The position numbers and the translations under genes were made by a program. From Lactarius indigo (lineage: Eukaryota > Basidiomycota > Agaricomycetes > Russulales > Russulaceae): a DNA stretch of 64,000 bases. Positions within the stretch are counted from its first letter, which is position 1; each line of letters starts with the position of its first letter. This document shows, in pieces, positions 54,777-64,000 of this stretch. The notes under the pieces were generated by a model, which saw only the letters and a program-made list of their open reading frames with translations, was not told the DNA's origin and searched no databases. The stretch lies in assembly GCA_025766275.1 (NCBI GenBank), contig JAFKAC010000039.1, positions 1 to 64,000 of the forward strand, read 5' to 3'.

Positions 54777-54789
54777 GAAAAGGGGGTGA
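54777..54789 (+). promoter_or_regulatory. element A polypurine tract
   Basis: GAAAAGGGGGTGA directly abuts the 3' LTR at 54,790. Confidence 0.8.
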
Positions 54790-55299
54790 TGTTACGGTAC
54801 GGATTTGATGACTCATTACACACGACTCATGACCGGTTATGACTACGGTCCGGTATTGATATTAGTCATGGACTCTTACATCGTATCAGTCAGCATAGTA
54901 GTTCGCATGTGATTGTGACTCATGTATGACTCATTCCTAGGATAGCGGTACTAGGGTTCGAGCTAGTTACGCTATTGGTTACCTACTATTCCAGCGGCGC
55001 TTTAAAGCCCGCGCGTATCTGTATAAGTAGTCGACTCAGAAGACCAAGAGTCCCCATCTTGGTCTTCTTCAATCCACCTTCTGAAGCGTCTCTTGTTTGC
55101 CTTAGTCTTTGACTAAGTGTGCCTCCGCTAAGTGTTTCCCAAGGAACACTCTTCTTTACCCTCTTTGCTGCAGCGTGTGCCAGAGTGCCCCTGTTCAGCC
55201 TGCGTTGGGTTGACACGTGATCCCCATTCGCTTAACTTTTGCTAAGTCGATTACGCCCTTCACGAGTCCAAGTCGGACTAACGCCGGTGGAGCGTAACA
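54790..55299 (+). repeat. element A 3' LTR
   Basis: Identical over 510 bases to 31,990-32,499; followed by TCGCC (55,300-55,304). Confidence 0.97.
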
Positions 55300-56690
55300 T
55301 CGCCGCATCCCCCTCGCTCACCTCATTCTCGCCCTCCTCGTCCTCGTCCACCTCCTTGCTCGCTCGCCACCTCCTCCTCTGCCTCGCTCACCTCCTCCTC
55401 CTCTTCGCTCGCTCGCCGCCGCCTCCTCGCTCGCCTCCCCCTATCCCTCGCTCTCCTCCCCCTCCTCGCTCGCTCGCTCGCCTCCTCCACCTCCTCCTCC
55501 GCCTCCTCCTCGCTCACCTCCTCGCTCGCCTCCTCCTCCCCCTTGCTCGCCTCCTCCCCCTCGCTCACCTCCCCCTCCTTCTCCCCTCGCCTCCCTTTCC
55601 CCCTCCTCCTTGCTCACCTCCTCCTCCTCCCCCTCGCTCACCTCCCCCTCCTCCTCCCCTCGCTCGCCTCCTCCCCCTCGCTCGCCTCCTCCCCCTCGCT
55701 CACCTCCTCCCCCTCGCTCGCCCACCTCCCCCTCCTCGCTCACCTCCTCCTCTTCCTCGCTCACCTCCTCCTCTTCCTCGCTCACCTCCTCCTCTTCCTC
55801 GCTCACCTCCTCCTCTTCCTCGCTCACCTCCTCCTCTTCCTCGCTCACCTCCTCCCCCTCCTCCTCGCTCGCCTCCTCCCCCTCGCTCGCCTCCTCCCCC
55901 TCGCTCGCCTCCTCCCCCTCGCTCGCCTCCTCCCCCTCGCTCGCCTCCTCCCCCTCGCTCGCCTCCTCCCCCTCGCTCGCCTCCTCCCCCTCGCTCACCT
56001 CCTCCCCCTCCTCGCTCGCCTCCTCCTCTTCCTCACTTGCCTCCTCTCCCTCTCCCTCCTCCTCGCTCGCCTCCCCCTCCTCCTCCCCCTCCTCGCTCGC
56101 CTCCTCCTCTTCCTCGCTCGCCTCCTCTCCCTCTCCCTCCTCCTTGCTCGCCTCCCCCTCCTCCTCCTCCCCTCGCTCGCCTCCTCTCCCTCGCTCGCCC
56201 ACCTCCCCCTCCTCGCTCGCCTCCCCCTCCTCCTCCTCCCCTCGCTCGCCTCCTCCCCCTCGCTCGCCCACCTCCCCCTCCTCGCTTGTCTCCTCCTCTT
56301 CCTCGCTCACCTCCTCCCCCTCCTCCTCCCCCGCCTCCCCCTCCTCCTCACTCACCTCCCCCTCCTCCTCCCCTCGCTCGCCCACCTCCCCCTCCTCACT
56401 CGTCTCCTCCTCTTCCTCGCTCACCTCCTCCCCCTCCTCCTCGCTCGCCTCCCCCTCCTCCTCGCTCACCTCCCCCTCCTCCTCCCCTCGCTCACCTCCC
56501 TGTCCTCCTCGCTCGCCTCCTCCCCTCACTCACCTCCTCCCCCTCGCTCCCCCTTCTCGCCCTCCTCCTCGCTCGCCTCCTCCTCCCCCTCCCCCTCCCC
56601 CTCGCTCTCCTCCCCCTCCTCGCTCGCTCACCTCCCCCTCCTCCTCGCTTGCCTCCCCTTCCTCCCCCTCGCTCGCTTACCTCAATTTGA
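55300..56690. repeat. pyrimidine-rich minisatellite, right flank of element A
   Basis: Nearly 1.4 kb in which the plus strand is almost only C and T with periodic G and rare A. Recognisable units include an 18-mer CTCGCCTCCTCCCCCTCG (about seven tandem copies around 55,865-55,990) and a 21-mer CTCACCTCCTCCTCTTCCTCG (about six around 55,738-55,855). Long frames on both strands (Pro/Arg/Ser or Glu/Gly only) are products of this composition and not genes. Confidence 0.92.
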
Positions 56691-57210
56691 TTTCGCTAGA
56701 TTTAGGAGGGTGCTCATGTGACTTTTGATTATTAGCTAAGAAACAAAAAAGTTGTATACATGTGAATATAATGTTATTTATTAGTTAATAGTTGCCGCCT
56801 GAGTAAATAAAAAAAGTGTGTTTGGACGGAGATCAAACTTTGGCGACGGTCCAGAGCGGACCGGACCGTGAGATCTTTGCGAAAAGTACGCAACTCCTGT
56901 TTACAGTACAGCGGACTTGCTTTCCAGGTTTCGAGATCCTAGATGGAGTTGTAATAACCGGACGTCGAAATAGTAAGTAAGTGCTAACACTAAATTTTGG
57001 CTCAAACCATAGGTCATGCACGCCACGGTGACTTATATGAATCGAGCTCGAGCGGTCCGAGAATACGATAAATAAATCATCGCCGCACTGGCAATCCTTT
57101 TGAGTAGAAGGCGACACTGCGTGATCGGGTTGACTCGGACTCGGCGACACTAGTGACTATTACCGACTAAGACGCCAGCAGAACATTACATTGATACTGG
57201 CCTGATACTA
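56691..57210. other. intergenic between minisatellite and receptor copy 2
   Basis: AT-rich at 56,700-56,820, then the right arm of the candidate inverted repeat, then the 3' flank of the second receptor. The bases just after the receptor stop on the minus strand resemble those after copy 1. No gene seen. Confidence 0.5.
56857..56906 (-). repeat. right arm of candidate long-distance inverted repeat
   Basis: On the minus strand CTGTAAACAG, then ACTTTTCGCAAAGATCT, then CACGGTCCGGTCCG, matching 27,019-27,066 on the plus strand. The two arms bracket the transposase gene, the cyclin fragment and the retroelement nest. Confidence 0.45.
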
Positions 57211-60200
57211 CTAGTAATCGTAGAGTAGACCCATCAATACTATACCTTGCGCTTGTTGCCTCCGAGTCTGGGTGAGCCTGTTATGGTATATTATTGGCAG
57301 CCAATCCATATTTTTCCTTATCCTCTCCCGTACGACCTGGAATGGGACCTTGCCCTCTTTGTTCTCCACATTTATATGTGCGTCATGCCCGAGAAGAACG
57401 CAAACCACTTCAAGCAACAGAAGGCGCGATGCTAGGTGTAAGGGGGTTTCATAATTGTCGTCTGGTGTGTTCACGTCTGCACGATGCTCCATTAACAGCT
57501 GCACAATCCTGAAACAAACTTCCTCCGAGTAATATCCGATTTCCAACGCTATGTGCAATGGAGTCCGGCCCCGGTTGTCCTTCGCGTTGACGTTCGCGCC
57601 CTTGGCGAGAAGAAACCGCGCCAACTTGGCATCCATATGGTAGAGTGCCAAATGTAACAGGGTTTTGTGGTCACTGTTTCGTGTGTTCGCGTCCGCGCCG
57701 TATTCGATTAACAGCCGTGCAACTTCGGAACGGTCTCGGTTGTAGTGCTTGGGTTCAAACAGGTGGTGTAACGGGGTTTGTCCCTGGCTGTTCTCCGCGT
57801 GGACATCTGCGCCATTTTGGAGGAGTAACCGCACCAAATTGAGTTCCAGAAGGTAGGATGCCAAGTGTAACAAGGTTTCGTGGTCTTTGCTTCGGGTTTT
57901 CACGTCCGCGCCATGCTTGACTAACAACTACGCAACGTCGACAGGATCTTTGGAGTTATTCTCCCGTAGGAATGCTCGTTCTAATGGAGTCTGACCCTCG
58001 TTGTTCTCCACGTTGACATTCGCGCCATGGTCGAGGAGAATCTGCACCGTCTCGAGGTCCAGGTTGCAGGATGCCAGATGCAACGGAGTGTCGTGATCGT
58101 CATTTCGGGGATTTACGTCAGCGCCACCTTCCACTCCCGCGTCATTTTCTAGTATCAGACAATTGCCTTCGTTCAAGCCTTCGTTGCTCGAGAATGTGCG
58201 TTTTGACACCAGGTGAAATGGAGTGTCGCCACCATTGATATCTGCTCTACGTTCGAGTAGCATGCGAACTACCTCGGAATACCCCTGGGCTGCCGCCAGA
58301 TGCAGTGGAGTCGAGAGGTCCTTCCGCCGGGCATTTACGTCTGCGCGGTTCTCAAGCAGAAACTGCACCGCGCTGGCCGCCAAATTACTGGGCCATTCAA
58401 TTGCCCTGTGCAGTGGAGTCCGTTCTTCTGTTCCTTGAATATTAACGTTCGCGCCGTGCCGAATTAGGAGTTCTGCGACGCTGATATACCCTCCGTGTAG
58501 TGCCGCGACCAATGGATAGCCATATTCGCCGCCAAAAGTGTTCACGTGTTGTGAGTGTTTCTTAGCGAGGTGTCCAACGAGGTCGAAAAATCCAAAAAGC
58601 GCGGAGTAGTATAAGGGCTTCGCACTATCCCGGAGCAAGTACCAGTATATTTTGTCTATATTGTATATCTGGACCCACGCCACAAAATGTGGCTTGTCCG
58701 AGTCGAAGAGGGCCTCCATCATAGGCATAACGTGCGACGATACACCCCCAGCTTTCGTATGAGAAACCCAGTGTTCGGCAGCATACGCAGCCAGAGGCAT
58801 TTTCCGGGCGTCAATGCGACTTTTCAAACGGAGTAGAACTCCAAGAGATGCCCGGGCAAAGGTCGCGTGCGCAGCGTCGGGGAGAATGTGATAACGTGAA
58901 ATATCTTCTTTCGAGGTCGCAAGACGGTCGGATGTAAGGAATTCCTTCACCGAAAAATGCGAAAACTGAGCCACTCGCCAACCGTCGCTGTCGTTAACGA
59001 TGGTAATCAAGCTCGGACAAGCGGAAAGCAACTCTTGTTCTTGATCCTCCGACCCCCTATTTGCATCCGACATCGGGGCTTCTCCTACAATCGCATCAAC
59101 ATCGAAAGTGAAGATCGCCGCAAGCTCGCTAACACGAAGGGGTCGAATAGCCACGGTCAGGCATTGGAGTAAACGATGGACATGACTTCGGTTCGTTTTG
59201 TAAATCCCCTTCAGGATCCGCTCGTAGGTCTCGTCTAAGCTGTCGGGTAGTTCATTTATAAACTGCCGAACCCTCGATCGGAGACAAAGCCTCAGCATCT
59301 CCAGCTGACAGTAAACCCATCGGAACCTGTATGATGAACAGTGAGAGGAAGCGTCAGGGATGGAACAACACCTTACATGCCATCAGCTTTCTCGGAGAGC
59401 GTCTTGATGACCAGTTCCTTGTCATCATCCCGCCATCTTTGGTCATTGGCAATAAAATCAACCTCAGAGTTGATATATTTAGCGATGTCTTCCTTGTGTC
59501 CAGCTTCGTCGTGAAGGGAGACACGGAGAGGCGTCAAAGGCTCGAGACGGATGCGGATATCAATCTCCGGCCTACTAGTGACGCATATATGTAGATTCGG
59601 GAGGCGGAGGTTAACAAGGTGTTTTATAAGGCCGAGAACGCGTTCTCGGGGAGATCGCACGCCAGAGGTGTTTGGGCATTCGTCAAGGGCGTCCACGATG
59701 ATGTAAGTTGGGTGCTGGGTCGTCACTGAGAGCGTGTCTGTTAGACAATTGATCAAGACATCGTCGCTGGGTTGTTGCGTGCCTTTCCCGTGTGCTAAAT
59801 AAACACGGGACATTATGTCGCAACAAGCGATAGAATTTGCAGCAAACTGGGTGAGCAAGGAAGGCAGGAGGTTGTGGCGATACTTCTTGCTCTCGTCTCT
59901 AAAATCGAAGTAGAAATACACCACGGAGGCTCTTCCGCCATGGCACACTGATGTGATATGCTGGATGATTGAAGAGCTGATCAATGCCGTTAACCCGCCG
60001 TGTACGGAGTGATTAGAGAAATGGCGAACCAGAGGATGCTCTTCCCGGATCCAGCTATGAAATGCGGGAACCGTCAGGGAGAAGTAAACGCAAGGTTTCC
60101 AGGAACGTACGTTTGCCGTGGATCCATAACAGGGAACCCGTCGAATCCCATTCCTGAAAGATATGGTCTTCTAAAAACCAGGTCGCGGTTTCCTCGTGAA

Positions 60201-61284
60201 GGTCACGTAACCCGATGCTGTAATTCGTCGATGGGTCAGGCGGAGATAACCACCCTTGGAGCTTCTGTAGTGCCTCCTCCACTATGGCCATGTGTGAGCT
60301 CCTACAACGTATCTTAACGAGGTCAAGAGGGTACGAACGATCACGAGCGTCCATTTTGTCCGCGATCTCCTTGACCATCGCTTTCGTTTCCTTCGCGTCT
60401 AACCGGAAGATGTTCGAGATGAATAGTGGGAACGGTTAAAGAGTCACACACCGTCCTTGAGAACATTGGTATCACTTGACACTTGAGCAATTCCCGTTAG
60501 AAACTCCCGCTGTTCCAATTCATTGAACCTCTGTATGGCGTCCTCGAGGCCATTCATTCCAGCCACTTTCTTAAGAAATGTTTCTAGTCGGAACTTACTG
60601 TAAGCGAAGAACGTTTATTGCGGAAGGTGGACCCACTTATTCGTCTCTCCTTCATCCCCTTTGTCGCAATACCAAGGATTATCAGAACTTCGGCCATGAT
60701 CTTTGCGAGTTTGTCCGCCATCGCAGGGCTCGGTGGGACATTAGTATAGATCTTGAGGCGTTCAAAGAAGCTTTCAATTCTATCGAAGAGCTTGATTAGC
60801 ATATCGCGGTTCGCCGCAGTGCTCTGTGCCGCCTGCCAAAGATGAGGTTCTCGCGACCGATGCGGAGAATAGAGCAAGAATACTGACTACGAGGAGAATG
60901 CCGATCCCAGAAAAGATGATTTTGGTAGGGGAGAATACCTGAAAGTCAACGCGTTAGGGAAAAGACAGGTAGTGAGAGCCCACTTACCGAGCCAGCGCCC
61001 TCACCAAGGGTAGCAGAGAGCGCGCTGAGGATGTTCACGGTAGGTTTAAGCCACTTGATGACTCGTGCATCGCTACTCCGAGATTGATTCAGTTCACCAG
61101 TATTCCGTTCAAGTACTGTGAGGATAGATTCAAGAGAATCGCAGCCGTTTATCTCAGCAGCGAGTGGACGGGCAGTGAGGTCATTTCCGGTCTTCTTCTT
61201 ATACTCTTCTAGGGCCTTTTCGAAGATTGGTTGAAAGTTTGGAGTGGACGAGGAAGACGCCCGACCTGAGATACTGGAGGACAT
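57211..61284 (-). pseudogene. NLR-like receptor: Goodbye - NACHT - ankyrin (copy 2, one in-frame stop)
   Basis: Paralogue of the gene at 22,413-26,540 with the same eight-exon plan: 60988-61284, 60888-60938, 60637-60832, 60452-60583, 60111-60398, 60030-60054, 59377-59976, 57211-59326. Internal exon lengths 51, 196, 132, 288, 25 and 600 equal those of copy 1. Goodbye ('LSALSATLGEGAGSV', 'KIIFSGIGILL'), Walker A 'GKPGSGKS' and Walker B 'YIIVDALDECP' are intact. TAG at 57,928-57,930 replaces the Gln codon expected in 'VAQLLVKHGADV', ending the protein after about 995 residues; the frame then stays open for another 238 codons of ankyrin repeats to the same kind of C-terminus as copy 1 ('VLMGLLYDY'). 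An ankyrin repeat near 58,130-58,200 is also irregular. It could be a truncated active receptor rather than a dead gene. Confidence 0.88.
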
Positions 61285-63519
61285 TGTGTCGATTGCGAGG
61301 AGCCACAGTAGAAGGTATGGTAGGCTTGGAGTGAGGCCCTGGCGAGACTGACACGAAGAGCAGGTGTCCTAGTAGCTTGTGACCAGGTGCACTGCCTCGT
61401 GTATTGAACGATCGACGTGATAGACGTGCAGCACATATACCGCACAGCTGACCGGTCATCACATGGATCACATGCCAGCGCATCATACTAGGGTACGGTT
61501 TGCCAGTGACTTGGCCCATCGATTGTGCTCGAGGACACCCACCCTGTCCCAGGTCCATCGGTTTTCAAGTCAGTGGCTGACAAAGCCGGCGGCCATTCTG
61601 TTGTCCTGGGCGATGTGCTAGTGATCATTTTGTCTCCCCAGCTAGCAGATACTTGTTGGAGTGTTCCTTGGAGCGTACAGCCACACACGACGCACTAGTG
61701 TCGGACAGTCTTGGGCCGGCTGGACCGGCAACACATGAATGTGTTCAGTCGGGCTCAGTTGTCTGACCGCAGTTTTACTTGATGAACAGCAGAGACATAA
61801 CCAGTACTCACAGAGGCAAAGAGTCTGTGGTGAGATACTAGTGGCAAGCTGGTTAGCAGCAGAGGGGAATGTCAAGCAGTGAAGCAGAGGGTGTCTGGCA
61901 CACAAGCAGTGAGAACTGATGTTATACATTGAGGAGCAGAAGGCTTACCTGGCACACAAGCAGTGAGAACTGATGTGGACCAGGAGCGTACATGGTACTC
62001 TACTTATACACTTTCTGGTAGTGACACTGTACAAGGGATGTAACACTAAGTCACGCAGTACAAGGAAGTATTGTTCTACAAACAGACAAAGGAGTGGACA
62101 TTCTAAGAACAAGGGAGGAAAGAATAAGGAGAGTCCAGAAGCAAATGATATCATAGTGACATCATAATAAGGATAGATCTAAGTATGGAACAAGGGAAAG
62201 TACAAAGGCGATATACAATGTAGAGTCCGGATGTATGATGTCATACAACTACAGTGATGTCATGTATGATGCAATGATAAGTCCAGATTGTACAGATCAA
62301 ATAATATCTAATCTACAAGTCCTGTATATCTAATCTAAAGCAGTCCATGCTGCAAGTCCGGTCCGTACGAGCCGCTAAGTGCGCAAGGGTCACTTATCAA
62401 CATTACTTATCGTCTTAAGAAATTTATTTTCATTTGTACTTATACACTTCGTAGTCTCAGAGTACATACCTCAGCCGTTCCTCCCAAACGCTGAGTCGTG
62501 CTCTCCTGCGCTCCTACAATACTTGCAACCCAGTGTATTTTTAATCTCCCCGTTTACTCCCACTGCGTAACAGGTGATTCAAGAGGTGATTTGAATGGTG
62601 GTCCGCTCAGTAGCCATTGCTCCCGGCTGCCAGCTGAGGCACCAGTGGATCGTGGGAGAGTCCAGCGGGGTGGCCGTTTCATCGGTACGCCAAGGTGAGC
62701 TGTGGAGTTTTGTTCTCCATCACTTTCCTCTCAGGCTGTCACTGCCTTACCTTTATCGCTCCCTTCTCCCTCTCCCTTCTCATCCTCCTCAGCTCACCTC
62801 CTTCCTGGTCTCTTGCCGTCTCTGCGTTTCCCCTCGCTGCCTGCTTCCACTTCCACTTCCTGTTCTTCCTCCTACCCTCTCAGCGCCCGTCCACTCCGTT
62901 GCATGCAAGTGTAACTGTCGCCTTCGTCCCTCTCCTTGCTGGTGTCTCTTCACCCTTCCGGTGGTCTCACCAGATCTCACCACCCACCAGTCTCACCGCC
63001 TTCACAATATACAATTGCTACCCCCTTCCTCTTCGCTCCTTCTGACCTCATTGATTCTCTCTCCCCATCTGCACACCTTTGCGTTCTCCTTCCTGCAGTC
63101 TCTCACAATCTACAGCGACCTCTTGTCGCCTGCCACCCTTTCGGCGCCATCTCCTTCTTCCTGCCCAATGGTAATCACTCCCTTTCCCTCCTTGTCATCG
63201 CATCTGGGGGAGATCTCTTGCCTCCATCCTCTCCTTACATCCTCTGGTCGCTCCACCTATCTTTTTCTCTATCTGCAATCATGTCTCTTCACCCTCTTAT
63301 CCCACCTACTACCCCTCTTTCGTCACCATCTCCCCCTCATGCACATGCCCTTCACTCCCTGCCATCCCCTGCCATTGCACAATTATCGTTTCGTGATGAC
63401 TGATTGGCTTCCCACATTTGGTACTGATGTGCTGTTGCGCAAAAACTTACTCTCCCAAGCCAGGGCTTGCACCACGGTCGAAATTAGACTGTGAACCAAC
63501 CTCCATTGTAAATGTTGAT
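61285..63519. other. no gene supported; repeats and pyrimidine-rich DNA
   Basis: The first 150 bases are the promoter region of receptor copy 2. From about 61,640 to 62,350 the sequence is A-rich with GTATAAGTAG on the minus strand and short repeats such as ATGATGTCAT, which could be a decayed LTR, but no ends could be fixed. From 62,700 to 63,400 the plus strand is C/T-rich and open for up to 299 codons with Leu/Pro/Ser-only composition; I do not regard it as a gene. Confidence 0.45.
61895..61976. repeat. direct repeat, 28 bases at 54-base spacing
   Basis: CTGGCACACAAGCAGTGAGA plus eight more bases occurs at 61,895-61,922 and again at 61,949-61,976. Confidence 0.9.
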
Positions 63520-63670
63520 GTGACTCCCATTTCCTTTTGGCTCGTGTCCCTTGTGTGGGCCCACCAGTCACACTTTTGTCCTCCTCACCCCAAACTGACG
63601 TGCCAGACATAGGGTTACTGTCTAATGACGACTGCAGTGAGCGAATTGTTGCCAAGGTCAGCTCATTCTT
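63520..63670. repeat. dispersed repeat, related to 21,918-22,085
   Basis: Alignable with the stretch downstream of receptor copy 1: ATTTCCTTTTGGCT, then ACTGACGTGCCAGACATAGG, then ATTGTTGCCAAGG, in the same order and similar spacing. Its coding status is unknown. Confidence 0.45.
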
Positions 63671-64000
63671 TGGAAAATTTGACGTGCATTGTGATTTCTC
63701 TTCTCCTCTGCCTCCGCGTTTTCATTCCCATCCCCATTTGTTCACTATTCTAGATGGTAAGGTACACTATTAATGGTCCGCTGTGGTTTGCGCTCATCCG
63801 TGCAGTGCACATCTCCCCCGGAACAATGCGTGGGGTATCAATTCAAGCTTTGAACTAGTTTATTCCTCTTGTCCCATTGTAATTGAATGGGTCCTTATGA
63901 CCTTATCAGCGGATTTTGGTGCTACTCACAATGATGTATGTGTACCGAGAACGCAGATATGCCAGGTAGCACAGATTGATCACAAGACGAACAATGATGA

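Larger units (their letters stand above)
31990..55299 (+). mobile_element. element A: chromodomain Ty3/gypsy retrotransposon, host of two nested elements
   Basis: Complete element with identical 510-base LTRs (31,990-32,499 and 54,790-55,299), primer site, gag, pol, polypurine tract, and 5-bp target duplication TCGCC (31,985-31,989 and 55,300-55,304). Without elements B and C and their target duplications it is about 7.8 kb. Element B sits after 35,832 and element C after 46,469. The three pol segments stay in one frame when the insertions and one copy of each target duplication are ignored, so the element was intact before the later insertions. Confidence 0.95.

Noticed and set aside
55323..56728. 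Long open frames on both strands (up to 483 codons) in the minisatellite
   Set aside because: Composition is only Pro/Arg/Ser/Leu on one strand and Glu/Gly/Ser on the other, a direct result of the C/T repeat; no start context or introns.
61640..62350. A second solo LTR near the right edge
   Set aside because: A TATA-like box and short repeats are present, but no TG...CA ends or target duplication could be placed.
62595..63494. 299-codon open frame on the plus strand
   Set aside because: Leu/Pro/Ser/His-rich product of C/T-rich DNA, with no family features; similarly biased frames overlap it.
1..64000. CRISPR arrays, bacterial operons, riboswitches
   Set aside because: None seen; the introns, LTR elements and gene families are those of a nuclear fungal chromosome.

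Overview
This is nuclear DNA of a filamentous basidiomycete, most likely an Agaricomycete. Host genes are split by many short GT-AG introns (48-83 bases). The gene families are typical of mushroom-forming fungi: DUF6699 proteins, an HMG-box factor of the MATA type, STAND receptors with a fungal 'Goodbye' N-terminus, NACHT and ankyrin repeats, and chromodomain Ty3/gypsy elements. No bacterial, organellar or CRISPR features were seen.

Left part (1-22 kb), host housekeeping and regulatory genes: the 5' part of a DUF6699-like gene running off the left edge (minus); the exosome subunit RRP46 (minus, with an apparent one-base frameshift); an HMG-box transcription factor (minus, three exons); a 7-kb stretch without a recognisable gene; the ER-shaping protein lunapark (minus, six exons), diverging over about 200 bases from the mitochondrial DNA polymerase MIP1 (plus, three exons); a second DUF6699 gene (plus, two exons); and an intron-containing tRNA-Thr(AGT).

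Right part (22-61 kb): two paralogous eight-exon NLR-like receptor genes (Goodbye-NACHT-ankyrin), both on the minus strand with the same exon plan, one at each side of a 30-kb transposon island. The first copy reads through intact. The second carries one in-frame TAG in its ankyrin region. The island starts with a MULE-type transposase gene, followed by a probable solo LTR, a broken cyclin fragment with internal tandem duplication, and a pyrimidine-rich minisatellite. That minisatellite is the target of a nest of three chromodomain Ty3/gypsy elements. Element A (31,990-55,299, plus) contains B (35,833-43,510, minus) in its reverse transcriptase/RNase H region and C (46,470-54,276, plus) near the end of pol. 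Each element has paired LTRs and a 5-bp target duplication (TCGCC, CCGCG, TGAGG). The A and C LTR pairs are identical and the B pair differs at one base, so the whole nest is recent.

The three retroelements share an unusual expression design. An 11-base match between the presumed transcript start and the primer site suggests Tf1-like self-priming. Gag and pol are joined by a conserved GGGTTTT slippery site for -1 frameshifting. There is also a stretch of about 730-785 bases from the presumed transcript start with no ATG in any frame, although its last 500-plus bases encode a conserved N-terminal Gag extension. That points to non-AUG initiation of a long Gag, with a short Gag made from the first ATG.

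The last 2.7 kb holds no gene I can support, only short repeats and pyrimidine-rich DNA. All exon boundaries were read by eye and are unconfirmed by transcripts.
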